NCBI GenBank assembly: GCA_021927905.1
Contig: BLLK01000069.1
Span: forward strand, 186,001-250,000
Direction: 5' to 3'
Length of the DNA: 64,000 nt
DNA from: Chaetoceros tenuissimus
Taxonomy: Eukaryota > Bacillariophyta > Thalassiosirophyceae > Chaetocerotales > Chaetocerotaceae
This document shows positions 1-10,256 of the stretch, piece by piece. Positions within the stretch are counted from its first letter, which is position 1. Every line of letters starts with the position of its first letter. The notes beneath the pieces were generated by a model. That model ran no database searches, was not told the origin of the DNA, and worked only from the letters and a program-made list of their open reading frames with translations. Made by a program: the position numbers and the translations under genes.

Positions 1-798
1 CCATTTGTTTTATTTTTGCCATTATTACCAGGTGAAGGAGGCTGTAATACGCCCATATGATCCAAATGTTCTCCCTTTTTCATTCTCGACGAAGGCGAAG
101 TCTGTCCTCTATCGTTCTCTATAAATGGTTGAATTTCAATATCCCCATCATCCAAATGACTTTCATTCGCATGTGATATTCCCAATGTTTCTTCTAATAA
201 TTCTTCAGGTTCAGGTACATTCATAGCCCAACTAAGTGCGAAATAAAGTGCTCCACCAAGTACAAATGATGCCAATCTCATTAAAAATATCGAACTGAAT
301 ATAGGAATCATGTGAAACTGTTCATCGTGAAATGAATCATCCGTGAGACATTCTGGAATAATCGAAATGGCAGATACAGTGACCATGACACTGGAGGTAA
401 AGAATTAGAATTATGAATGTTTGAATAAATATGTGAATCATATGTATGTAGACATACCTTCCTGCCAAAGCTAAGGAAAAGGCCATCAATCCAGGAGGCA
501 CAATTCGTTTATCGTCCACTTTTGGAACAGAGAAGACTATGGCAGCTCCGATACATGTGCTTAGACCTGCAATTGTAGACATGTAAAGTGGTGTCCAGTC
601 TTTAATCATTGGATCAGCCATCATATGTAACTTAGATGTATTTCGAGTATTGACTTGTCGATGTAAATTAGGAGAGAGGTTTGGAAAAGATCTCGATTGC
701 AAGATTCTTGATTGGTTTGTCCGAATAATGAGACTGTCGACGGTGTAATGACTAGAGAAAAAAGTGAATAAAATGAGTAAAGCCGATCTTCCCTTCAT
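1..798 (-). CDS. ZIP-family metal transporter-like protein (partial, runs off the left edge)
   Basis: Two exons are visible, 458-798 and 1-390, joined by a 67-nt GT-AG intron (391-457) that preserves the frame as a split Ser codon. The protein starts with a hydrophobic signal-like segment (residues 1-22). A membrane helix near residues 75-92 follows, then a second helix running into the conserved-looking stretch AGSVMVTVSAISIIPE. A helix of this kind with small residues followed by a Pro-Glu resembles the ZIP (Zrt/Irt/ZupT) fold, which moves zinc or iron into the cytosol. Beyond it lie another helix and a polar, acidic loop rich in His, Asp and Glu, typical of the variable ZIP loop. The C-terminal helices are outside the window. 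The ZIP call rests on pattern only; another small membrane carrier is possible. Confidence 0.5.
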
Positions 799-1611
799 GC
801 ACTGACTAAAATATATATTTATAGCTTATCAGATTATTAAGTTGACGTTGGAAATGAATAGAGCTATTGGAGAGAGATACTTTCATTTACATAGTATGTA
901 AAGTAGACTTCATGTAAAAAAGTGAAAGAGATTTTTCAGTTCACTGACAAGAAATGGCCTTTGCTTCTCCTTTGTATCTTTTTCTCGTGGATGGCCACGT
1001 CACGTTTACGTAGGGCCTCGTCAACAAAAGCTTGAAGGTTGTCATTGAACTTTCACTTTTTGTTGTGATTTTTTACACTCTTTATTCAATCATATTCACC
1101 AAAAACTTTCTATTTGAAAATATTCTCTTCAGACTAGTCATACATGTATATTATTAACTATATGCTTCAATCTTCTTCTTTTCAATATAGTGATGAACCA
1201 CGCTGATACGTTCCTACTTTTTCATAAGAATTTGAAAAATGTCACGCAATGACATGGATTTTCGCCACAGATGCATGTCAGAATTTCGTCGAGCTAAAAT
1301 GTTGCATTGCCATTAATTGAAATTCAAGAGAAAGCAATAAATACGTATTCCTTTTGACGATTTTATTTGAATACACTTCTATGTAAATACAAGTTTCTCT
1401 TACATTTCTGTAGGTCTAAATAAGTTTAAAAGTTATATATACAAATTCTATAGCCCATTCTGTACTTTCCTTTCTATGTACACACCTTAAAAAGTACAAA
1501 AGTTGTGAACGATTGGATACGTCTGTGGTATGCTTTCGACGGGTCGACATATCCTCTTATAGCGTAGTAGCATGATAACCCCTTCATCTACTTCTCAAAG
1601 CATGAAAATCT
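799..1611. other. Intergenic, no gene seen
   Basis: AT-rich spacer between the start of the ZIP-like gene and the 3' end of the next minus-strand gene. It should hold the ZIP-like promoter on the 799-1000 side and the neighbour's 3' UTR near 1400-1611. No open frame with coding character, RNA gene or clear repeat was seen. Confidence 0.5.
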
Positions 1612-2541
1612 TCAAGCAATAGCAGTGCAGGCTGTGTCAGCAGCTGCTGGCAAATCCTTGGTTGAGGAAGAAGCAGGCGGTAATAAACAAGATATCAAGC
1701 TTAAGTTGAGTTGAATATCTTCTTCATTACCAGGTTCACCTTCGCATGCTTTGATATGTTCCATTGCATTGTGCACATGGATGGGATGAACTCGTTCCCC
1801 ATTATGTTGATGAATAAACATTTTATCATCCTCCAAAACATTTTTCCAATCCCAATTTTCAGAACAAAATTCTATTGTATTTCTAGCTGCATTGGCTTGA
1901 ATTTCATAACTTGGAGTCCAGATCTTGGTCCGTACTTCTTCTGAATAATCTACCCTGGAAGGAATAGAAACAACAGAAACTGTAGCATGCATCGATACAG
2001 ATTTAGTCTTCTTCTTGCGATTTAAAGTTCGGGCTTTCTTGTTTGGCATAAGTGCAGATCCAGATAAATACGTAGGTGAACATCCCAGTGATAAATCTGA
2101 TGAAGCTAGACTTGGTATGGAATGACCGGAGACATCTTCCATAGGCTTTTCTTCATGTTCCTCGAAATTGAGGCTGTTGCTTCTATTCCGTTTCTTTTTT
2201 GTATTTTCCTGGTCTATACTTGAAGGACAGAAAGCAGTAGAAAGAGGAGGCTCTTCATAGCTTTCATGTGATTCAATAGAGCTTTCATCTGACTCTAGGC
2301 CGATCTTGAGAGGCTCCAGTCGAAGAATGCATTCTCCTACGGTCGAGCCAGAAGTTGACACTATTAAGTCATGCTTCTTTTGGGATGGGACTTGAGGGCT
2401 AGTACACATTTGAGACTCTACTTGTGGTGGCATAGAGTCAATTCCAAATTTTTGAAGAAACTTAGATCTGATTTCTCTAGAAGAACTAGGAGAAAACGTT
2501 GGTCTTGAAATAATGGAAGAACGTTTGAGGTTCGAGTGCAT
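1612..2541 (-). CDS. Diatom-type conserved protein of unknown function
   Basis: Single-exon gene of 309 residues. The first 185 residues are polar, low in complexity and probably disordered, with basic clusters that could be nuclear signals (for example KKKRNR near 115). The only ordered block is residues about 187-262, built around VSIPSRVDYS, a Trp near the middle, a run of Asn/Ala (NAARN), a WDWKNVLEDD segment and the end GERVHPIHV. From memory this block resembles a family of uncharacterised diatom proteins whose members share the pattern IPSR-x-Y-S, Asn-rich helix, W-[ND]-W-[RK]-x-V-x-E-D-D, GE-x-x-HP-[IV]-H. No catalytic signature is visible. The start is the first ATG after an in-frame stop region. 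The function is unknown. Confidence 0.6.
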   Translation of the reverse strand: MHSNLKRSSIISRPTFSPSSSREIRSKFLQKFGIDSMPPQVESQMCTSPQVPSQKKHDLIVSTSGSTVGECILRLEPLKIGLESDESSIESHESYEEPPLSTAFCPSSIDQENTKKKRNRSNSLNFEEHEEKPMEDVSGHSIPSLASSDLSLGCSPTYLSGSALMPNKKARTLNRKKKTKSVSMHATVSVVSIPSRVDYSEEVRTKIWTPSYEIQANAARNTIEFCSENWDWKNVLEDDKMFIHQHNGERVHPIHVHNAMEHIKACEGEPGNEEDIQLNLSLISCLLPPASSSTKDLPAAADTACTAIA

Positions 2542-3361
2542 AGGACCAGCTAGAACGCTTTTATGAGATCCTTGGAACCTATGACAAACAGCTAAACTCT
2601 CCGATTAAGTATTTGGAGATGTTTAGTTATTTATTACGATGAGATAGACACGTTGTGCTATCTAAAAGTGAAGATAGAGGGTCCCAAAATTTATAGAATC
2701 TTTCGGAATCCTTTGACGTGCAATGTCACCGTGATGTGTCAAGCCGTACAGATGAGAAGCTCCTTATTGGCCTCACTTCAATGTTGTCTACTGTAGCCTA
2801 TAGTAATAGTATGTATCCCTATCAAGACTTCTACAGATTAAGTAGAGTAGAAGGATGGTGGTTTTAAGTAATGAAGACTTGAAAGTTCTTGCAAAATAGA
2901 AGACGATGGACGATCGGGATCACCGTTGTGTGAGAAAGTAAGCATCACCTTTCAAGCTGCCTAACTTCATTGAGAGGTTCATAAGTCTGCCAGCTAAGTG
3001 CGTCCACTGTTTTGATTGGAGAATGCATCATTTGTTTGACATAAAAAGGATTCCACATTAGCTAAATTAGATATATCCCATCTATGCGGGATGATGGGTC
3101 ATCCAAGCTAGTTCAAGTTCATTTTCTCACTACAAATAGTGGGACTCAAGGCTATAAAACAGTGATCGATTATCATTAGACTGGAAAATTCATAATATTT
3201 ATTGGCAAGACTCGAGTCAGTTAGCATCATTTTTTATTTTGTGTAATAGGCTACTAGCACCAAAGTCAAACGTGCTCTCGGCGGCATCACATGTCATAGG
3301 TCAAGCGCGTCACTGACACCTGATCTGTACGATTCTGTACGTACTTTTTGATAAGTAAAAC
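2542..3361. other. Intergenic, nothing recognised
   Basis: About 820 bp between the diverging gene at 1612-2541 and the small frame at 3362. Both strands are stop-rich. It presumably carries the promoter of the minus-strand gene. No repeat or RNA gene was seen. Confidence 0.4.
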
Positions 3362-3550
3362 ATGGATGGTCCAGAGCAACCCGAACCTTCTGCTGTGTGG
3401 AACCGAAATGCAAAGACATCACTTCTGCGGAAGCTATGGAAAACTCAAATCAGCTCCAGCTTTCAAAAGGATCTTGAATACTATCATGAAGAGATAAATA
3501 GATTTCACAAAGTAAATATAATTCATGCATGTTTGTACTACTCATTTTAG
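3362..3550 (+). CDS. Possible small gene or first exon, function unknown
   Basis: A 62-codon ATG frame starts 3362. Its first 50 residues are acidic/basic mixed and contain three Trp or aromatic-rich positions, unlike random AT-rich sequence, and then the frame drifts into hydrophobic filler. A GTAAAT sequence at 3512 could be a 5' splice site, but the nearest acceptor would give an intron under 40 nt, shorter than any other in the window, so no exon structure is proposed. No homology is recognised. It could equally be chance. Confidence 0.25.
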   Translation: MDGPEQPEPSAVWNRNAKTSLLRKLWKTQISSSFQKDLEYYHEEINRFHKVNIIHACLYYSF

Positions 3551-3790
3551 AAACAGTATTCTTGTAGCTACAATATTTTATTTTCTTCTATTTCAATTCA
3601 ATGTTCATAATGGTTTCTTTAATTCTTTATTGTAACAATCAAAAAATGGAATAAACTTGTTCTTAGATTTCCCTAAAGTAAAATAAAAAGATATGGACTA
3701 GCGCTCAATAGAGAAATCCCCTAAGTCCTGTTCTCTAATATTCATATCAAACTGTCAACACAAACACTAGATCTTTTTCGACTAAATATC

Positions 3791-5603
3791 TTACTCAATA
3801 GGAGGAAGTCCACTTCTCTTGCGCATTCTCTCAGCAATCAAGAATGCAATTTCAAGAGCCTGGGATCCATTCAATCTAGGATCACAGTAGGTATTGTAAC
3901 GATCAGCAAGGGTTTCCTCGGTAACATCTGAAACTCCTCCAGTACATTCGGTAACATCTTCTCCAGTCATTTCAAGGTGCACTCCACCAGGATGAGATCC
4001 CATCTCCTCATGTACATCAAAGAAAGCACGAAGTTCCGCACGGATGTTATCGAAATCACGAGTTTTAAATCCATTGTCAGTCTTGCGAGTGTTTCCGTGA
4101 ACAGGGTCCGAGATCCAAATCACAGATTTTCCTTCACGCTGAACTGCACGAATAAGTCCAGGCAAGTTCTTACGAAGTTTTTCAGCTCCCATACGTACGA
4201 TAATGGTAAGTTTTCCAGGGGTATTGTTTGGGTTCATGGTGTCACAAATGTTGAGAAGTTCTTCTGGGGTACACTTGTCACTAATCTTGACTCCGAGTGG
4301 GTTTCCAATTCCTCTGGTGAATTCAAGGTGTGCTCCATCAAGTTCACGAGTACGTTCTCCTACCCAAAGCATGTGAGCGGAACAATCGTACCATTTTCCA
4401 GTGGTGGAATCTTTACGAGTCAATGCCTGTTCGTATGGCAAGAGTAGACATTCATGTGCGGTGAAGAAATCAGTTTTTGCAAAGGTATCACTGGAGGTAT
4501 CAACTCCGATCGCCTTCATGAAACGAAGTGATTCATCCACCTTGGTTGCGAATTTACGGTAACGAGATCCTTCTTCCGTCTGTTCCACGAAATCAAGATT
4601 CCAAGCTTGAAGACGGGAGATATCCGCATATCCTCCAGTTGCGAATGCACGAAGAATGTTGAGAGTCTGTGCTGATTGATGGTATGCTTCAACCATGTTA
4701 TGTGGGTTATTACGACGTGCTTCCGCGGTAAATTCTTCTGAATTGATAATATCTCCTCTGTAAGAAGGAAGACTTACGTCTCCACGTACTTCATCTGGTT
4801 CCGAACGAGGTTTTGCAAACTGTCCCGCCATACGTCCCACCTTGATGACTGGCATAGCTGATCCAAAGGTCAATACGAGTGCCATTTGTAGAATGACACG
4901 GAAGGAATCTCTCACGTGATCCACGTTGAATTCATTAAAAGCTTCTGCACAATCTCCTCCCATGAGTAGAAACCCTTGTCCATGACAAGCTCTTGCAAGC
5001 TGTTCATGAAGCGCACGTACTTCTCCAGCGAAAACGAGTGGTGAGCAACGCTTAAGACGGTTAACTGCATCATCTAGTTCTGCTTCATCATCGTATACAG
5101 GCATTTGGGAAGCTACCTTTGACTTCCAAGATTCAGGAGACCATTCTCCAGAAGCAGCAGATGTAGATGGTGGCTCAGCTGCTACATTGAGTGCGGTCGA
5201 TGTTCTATAGAAGTAGATGACAAGGGTCAGTAAAGAGTTGCATGTATAAAAAGTACGTGCTGATGTGAATGAAAGAACTTATAGATGTGTCATTGTCAAA
5301 GTCTTTAGTATTCCTTTGCTGCTTTCATATAAATGTATAAATATGTTTTATATGCCTCAAGGTGTTTAGAGATGTTCCTAAATGCATCAAGGAAGCCTGT
5401 AATCTCCATAGCCATCACGATACGAACCCCATCACCTTGATAGTTTTACCGCCAATCGCAAAAAACTAGTGGTTCTCATGTCAACACATCTTATAAGATC
5501 TCTTTCCAAAAATATCAACATACCTGACCAAAGAGGTAGGAGTGAATGCATCTGCTGAGAAAGCAAGAAGCAATACCGAACTGGCAAGAGTAGAGAATTT
5601 CAT
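3791..5603 (-). CDS. Class II (plant-type) DAHP synthase, plastid-targeted
   Basis: 3-Deoxy-D-arabino-heptulosonate 7-phosphate synthase condenses phosphoenolpyruvate and erythrose 4-phosphate, the first step of the shikimate pathway. Exon 1 is 5524-5603 and exon 2 is 3791-5204, separated by a 319-nt intron; the joined protein is 497 residues, a normal class II length. Exon 1 encodes a signal peptide ending in ADAF|TPTS, the diatom ASAF-type cleavage motif, so import into the plastid stroma is expected. Class II hallmarks are all present: MGGDCAEAF with the metal-binding Cys, PSYRGDIIN, WISDPVHGNT, GGVHLEMTGEDVTEC and YCDPRLNGSQ, which supply the metal and substrate ligands. The gene is divergent from the JmjC gene starting at 6017. 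The assignment is firm. Confidence 0.95.
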
Positions 5604-6016
5604 ATTTTATTGATCGGATCTATGAGAGTGCAATAAACATGCTACAGATCCAAAGCTACAGAGATACCACAAAGAGATGCAAGATTCCATTCTTCTCCAG
5701 GTTTCAGTAATGATTGATGGGTCGAAATGGCGGGAAAAGTTGCATGAACCAATGAAATTGCTGCTTTCCAAGTCAGTGTCTCCACCACTCATTTTGGAAG
5801 TGAGTGCGACGATGAGAACTTTTTGGTACGTACGTACGTGCGTAGCTGGATGAGAGGTACTAGCTGGGCCATGACGCACGAAGGGGAGTGGCTTGACACA
5901 AAAGACAGAAAGAGAGAAGATGAGATGGATCTTCTATTGAATTGAAATTGAATGAAAAAGAGTATTCTATCTACACATAGACCAACTAACTCAAGTATAT
6001 ACAGATACACAAAACT
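5604..6016. promoter_or_regulatory. Bidirectional promoter region between two plastid-type genes
   Basis: The 413-bp spacer separates the start codons of DAHP synthase (minus) and the JmjC protein (plus). Both products carry ASAF-type plastid presequences, so shared control is plausible. A microrepeat of ACGT units lies at 5826-5840. Short frames on the minus strand here lack coding character and are treated as chance. Confidence 0.4.
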
Positions 6017-7999
6017 ATGAAATTCCCTTCCGTCTCAATAGCTGCGCTGGCAGCATTTGCAAGTCTGAATGTATCGACTGTCTCTGCATTCACTTCTCCT
6101 TCCAGCATCAGCAGTATCTCTTCCATTTCGAAACATACATTGCCTATATCTCATGTATCTCTCAAGGCAACAATCGAAGCAACAGATTCAGGACTTGATG
6201 AATCCATCCTGACAAGAATCTCAGCATCCACAGAAGAATCGAAACAATGGGCTGAAATGTTTGACTTGACAGAGGAAGCAGGTGCAGCTTATCATGCACT
6301 CTTTACTGGAATCCGATCTTCAGCGGCTTTAGGAGTTAAAGGAAAGCCATTTTATTTGAAAAGTAGTCAGATTTTACATGCCATGGATAATGCCGATGGA
6401 AATGCTTTTGAAGGATTCTTTAGTTTTGATGATTTGGCCAAGGCTGTGGAAGATGACTTTTTAGATGCGAATCGGGGAAGTACCGATAATCGTCAAGGTT
6501 GGAAGGTGAGTTGAATGAACAATTGTATAAAAAATGTATGCAGGTAGAATTGCATCATCTCATCTCTAAATATAAAATAGGTAATGGCTGTATCCACACC
6601 GAGGGGATCATCCTTTCAAGATGCACGCATGACACTGGACGAAGTCAACCTTGCACTTGAAAAGGGAACAGTCATTTTCAATACCGCAGGATCACATATT
6701 CCTAAATTGGCATCGGCGACACTTGCATGCTGTGATGCAGCAGCATTACCATGTGCACTCAACATGTACGTCACTGCTGCGGGTAAACGGACATCGGCAC
6801 CACCGCATACCGATCGACAGGATGTTATCGTGATTCAAACACAGGGACAAAAACATTGGAGGGTATATTCTCCTCCAGATCCAGCTATGAAACCAGATGC
6901 AGACATGTATGCTCGTGGAAAGGGTGATGATAATTTACCACTTTATTCTTTAGAAGAAGGACAGTATGGTTGTCAAAAGTTGTTGGATGTTACTTTGGAA
7001 GCGGGTGATGTATTGTTTATCCCAGCGGCATTTCCGCATACGACAGATACCGTGAGTGATTTGGAGAATGTGCCTTCCAACACGAGTATTCATTTGACTT
7101 TTAATTTTGATACACATGTTTGGGATTTGAATTATTTATCTGCTAGACGATTGGCGTTGATGAGGGCTGGTGTGAATGATTCGAAACTAAGTCAAATGAA
7201 GGAGGAGGATAATAGATATGTTGGAGAAGTGAATAAACTTGCAAAGCCTGTCAGAGATGATTTGTTATCCAATCTGCCACTTGATTTCTTGGATGATACC
7301 AAGGATTTGAACAAGGCTGTGGATGAGGTGACTGCAGAATTGGAACGAATTAGTAAAGAGGTTGATCCAGAGACCTATGCTGCCGTTCCTTCTTCTATTT
7401 GGAAGGAAACAGTACAGCAAATACAAAATCAAGGAGTGAAACTATTTGATGTTCATAGAGACATGTATTTGGCAGCGATTGAAGAGGGACGATTGAGAAA
7501 GGCAGAAGAAGCAATGACTGCTCATTTGGAAGGAGATGCATTGAAACGTGCAAGAGCCATGACACCTGAAAAGATGCAAAGATTGAGTCTATTTCGCGTT
7601 CAAAAATATTATGAGCAGATTGATGAAGCAAAGAAGGAATTGGCAGATTGGGCGAAGGAGGGATCGGCAACAACAGATTCTGGTAGTGATCCTAATGCTC
7701 TTCCGCAAGATTGGGCATTTACTCTTCCAGTCAAGGTAGGCGATCAAGTAGAAGCTGATCTCGGCGGAGCTTTCTTTCCAGCAACCGTGACAAAAGCTGG
7801 TGGAAACTCATTTGATGTGAAATTCTTTGATGGAGACGTAATGAATGGCTTAGATAGAAGTCAAGTCAAACTTTTGAGTCCTCCAAAAGCTTCTGCTGGA
7901 AATGATGATGAAGAAATGCCTCCTCCTGGTCTAACAAAGAAGGAACTAAAGCGATGGAGAAAGAAGCAAGAAAAGTCCAAAGCTAAGAAAGGATTTTAA
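6017..7999 (+). CDS. JmjC/cupin oxygenase with plastid-type presequence and C-terminal Tudor-like domain
   Basis: Exons 6017-6505 and 6581-7999 flank a 75-nt intron; the protein is 635 residues. The N-terminus is a signal peptide ending VSAF|TSPS, the diatom plastid motif. The middle (about residues 150-360) is a JmjC-like cupin: PPHTDRQDV gives the His-x-Asp iron ligands and GDVLFIPAAFPHTTD gives the distal His, as in the ribosomal-oxygenase (NO66/MINA) type that hydroxylates histidines of ribosomal proteins with 2-oxoglutarate and oxygen. A helical region follows, then a Tudor/agenet-like barrel near residues 540-595 (VGDQVEADLGG ... VKFFDGD) and a basic tail rich in Lys. A plastid ribosomal or other stromal substrate is an inference. 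The iron ligands are seen directly. Confidence 0.8.
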
Positions 8000-8089
8000 G
8001 TAGTTTAGGAATAAATCTATTCTAGGCTTCCATATCTATATCTTGATTTGACACACTTCCTCAATGTAGTACAACATTTTCCACTTTGT

Positions 8090-8174
8090 CTTTTTCTCTC
8101 TAGTCGAATTTGGACTGAAATCAAAGCGTGACAATGAGCTTCAAGATTTGATGTTTTCCGACTGATGAAATCAT
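8090..8174 (+). promoter_or_regulatory. Conserved leader element of the AP2-like family, copy 1
   Basis: About 85 bp with the shared core TTTGGACTGAAATCA, AAGATTTGAT and CGACTGATGAAATCAT, ending 80 bp before the start codon at 8254. The same string precedes the genes at 10257, 13314 and, inverted, 31395. Its end lies at a nearly constant distance from the ATG in the first two genes, which suits a promoter or 5' UTR element kept through duplication. Confidence 0.5.
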
Positions 8175-8253
8175 ATTCTCGCTAATTCATCAGTCATAAT
8201 TTTGTGAACCTATAAACTCTAGAGGATTGTAACGAAAATCAAAAACGTTGAAG

Positions 8254-9552
8254 ATGCCGTATGAAGACGATCCAACATGGACCAGCGGTATAAGCGACAA
8301 CGAATCTGAGCAAGCTGCAAAGAACAGGAAAAAGAAAAAGACAAAGGCAAAGGCAAAGACTTCTGATTACACAGGAGTTTCCTGGCAATCTTCCAATAAA
8401 AGGTATCGAACTCAAATCTTCTACAGAAGACAAATTCACATTGGTACCTTTATGTTACAAGCTGATGCCGCTGAAGCCTACGATCATGTTTTACGCTCGC
8501 TTCCTCCACACATTCGTAATAGGTTCGTCCAGAATTTTGCTTATGACGCTTTATACCAAGCAGCGAGAGAGAAAGAAATTAAAGAGAGGCATGGGCAGTT
8601 GGAATCGCAGATGACGTTAGATTCTTTTGTGAAACAATGTACTCCAAAATTTCTTAATGAAACTCAGATTCTTACTAAATTTGGACTGATCCCAAGTGAT
8701 TCCAACGGTAGACTCAGAGACAGAGTCCAAAAAGAAGACGACAACGATCAAAAAGGCTTTCTTACAGACGATCGCAAAGCACACTTCGCCAATGACTCTT
8801 CTGACGATGACGCTGACTTACGCAAAGCTAAAAAACCAAGAGTTTCACCGGAAAGCACACTTCCAAACAATGGTAGACAAAGTATCGAGAACGAAGTCAT
8901 TGACCTTACTTTCAGCGATGATGACAATGACGAGTCCATTTCTATTTCAAGAGCTGTACCAGTTGAAAGCGTGAAGTCCACTAGCATGAAAAGGAGTGAG
9001 TCTGTAACTGCATCTGTATCTGTGAAGGTCGGAGAGAAAATTTACCCATCTTTTGAGGTAGAATTACCAGTTGAAAGCGTGAAGTCAACTAGCATGAAAA
9101 GGACTGAGTCTGTAACTGCATCTGCATCTAGCTCTGCATCTGTGAAGGTCAAAGAGGAAACTGTAAACTCGAGGGTAGTACAGACTACAAAAACAAATGC
9201 TTCCCATTCTATTGTAGCAGAGAACCGACCAGCAACTGAACAAAATCAAGCTCGTACCATCAATCAAATGAGTGCTGCACAAGTCTCTCCTACACACAAT
9301 GCAACTACCAATCTAGTTAATACTCACCTTGTTTTAAAGGAGCCACTGATGCGAATTTTCGGGATTCAATCCATGGCAGAGGTGATAACTGAGTATTGTA
9401 AGGCACTCTGCAGAAAGGGTTATGGGAATGAGCAATTTTTGACATTGGAGATTCTGAAAGGACTAAAAGAAGATCAGTTGGAAGAAATGCTCGACTTTAT
9501 GCAACCAGCTCATATTCTAATGGTAAAGAAATGGATTAGAGACCATAAGTAG
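8254..9552 (+). CDS. AP2-like/SIM/SAM-like family protein, one AP2 domain
   Basis: Intronless, 432 residues; the ATG at 8254 is the first in frame and matches the DDP-x-W start of paralogues. A Lys-rich stretch (residues 23-37) precedes one AP2-type domain at about 38-85, with YTGVSW and IGTF ... DAAEAYD as the strand and helix signatures. A family linker follows at 94-145 (PKFLNETQIL). Residues 215-225 (VIDLTFSDDD) are a textbook SUMO-interaction motif: a hydrophobic core followed by acid residues. A Ser/Thr-rich region contains two copies of VESVKSTSMKR. The last 70 residues form the helical C-terminal domain shared by the family, SAM-like in pattern (LKGLKEDQLEEM ... VKKW). A nuclear DNA-binding role with SUMO contact is inferred. 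Confidence 0.75.
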   Translation: MPYEDDPTWTSGISDNESEQAAKNRKKKKTKAKAKTSDYTGVSWQSSNKRYRTQIFYRRQIHIGTFMLQADAAEAYDHVLRSLPPHIRNRFVQNFAYDALYQAAREKEIKERHGQLESQMTLDSFVKQCTPKFLNETQILTKFGLIPSDSNGRLRDRVQKEDDNDQKGFLTDDRKAHFANDSSDDDADLRKAKKPRVSPESTLPNNGRQSIENEVIDLTFSDDDNDESISISRAVPVESVKSTSMKRSESVTASVSVKVGEKIYPSFEVELPVESVKSTSMKRTESVTASASSSASVKVKEETVNSRVVQTTKTNASHSIVAENRPATEQNQARTINQMSAAQVSPTHNATTNLVNTHLVLKEPLMRIFGIQSMAEVITEYCKALCRKGYGNEQFLTLEILKGLKEDQLEEMLDFMQPAHILMVKKWIRDHK

Positions 9553-9606
9553 AGAAGCAAGTGAGGAGCTGTGGATTTAGATCCGAGGCAAAAATAATAT
9601 GAATCA

Positions 9607-9866
9607 TGAAGTTTTATGTAAATTAGAACTTCTGTAATCTACTCCGTGCTATGCTTCTCTTGAAGTATTTCCAATTGGTATGTTCTCCTGAATAGATCAT
9701 GTTGTTTTCTTTTGAGAAATGAGTTCTTATCTGCTTTGAGTGCGGCTTGGTCAAGATCTTCTCTTCAGATCTTCTTTGAGTTGTGTATAATTTTTCATTA
9801 CTAATTCAATTCATGGTTTGTTCTTTGCCAACTGGAGTGGTCATCGACTGGTAAACATAAGTTGCT
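9607..9866 (-). pseudogene. Decayed tail of the Cys-motif gene, remnant 1
   Basis: Read on the minus strand, this stretch matches the last exon and 3' end of the gene at 27829-28973, including the equivalents of GAACAAACCATGAATAGAAT and AGCAGATGGGAACTCATTTC with substitutions and small gaps. The reading frame is destroyed. It sits tail-to-tail with the AP2-like gene ending at 9552, the same geometry as the intact pair at 27.8-31.4 kb. Confidence 0.7.
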
Positions 9867-10089
9867 CTTTTATTTTATTCTTGTTTCTACCTTCTCTTCA
9901 TCTTACTTGTATAAACATGATAACTTGATACAACCGATACAATACATCGCATAGTACTTTTAACTTTAGCTTTTCTCATCCTTTCAATTCACCTCGTTCA
10001 ATAGCCAACGTAGACACGCTAGAAGAAATCTAGAATTTCATTGACAGAATTCGACTGACTTGAATGATCAAGAAATGTATTTTCAATCT

Positions 10090-10176
10090 TGTCTTTTCTC
10101 ACTACTGGACGTATTTGGACTGAAATCAGGGTGTCAAGTCACTGAAGATTTGATTCTTTTCGACTGATGAAATCAT
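10090..10176 (+). promoter_or_regulatory. Conserved leader element of the AP2-like family, copy 2
   Basis: Same core strings as copy 1 (TTTGGACTGAAATCA, AAGATTTGATTCTTTTCGAC, TGATGAAATCAT), ending 81 bp before the ATG at 10257. Similarity to the inverted upstream region of the gene at 29083-31395 extends further, over about 9880-10176. Confidence 0.5.
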
Positions 10177-10256
10177 CTTTAGTTGCCATGTTCTCGGTCA
10201 TATTTTCACTATCCACTAACTCCTTTGGATAGTACCTCAACTGTCGAAAAATAAAG

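Noticed and set aside
3977-4447. Plus-strand frame inside DAHP synthase
   Set aside because: Antisense image of a strongly conserved enzyme; no support of its own.
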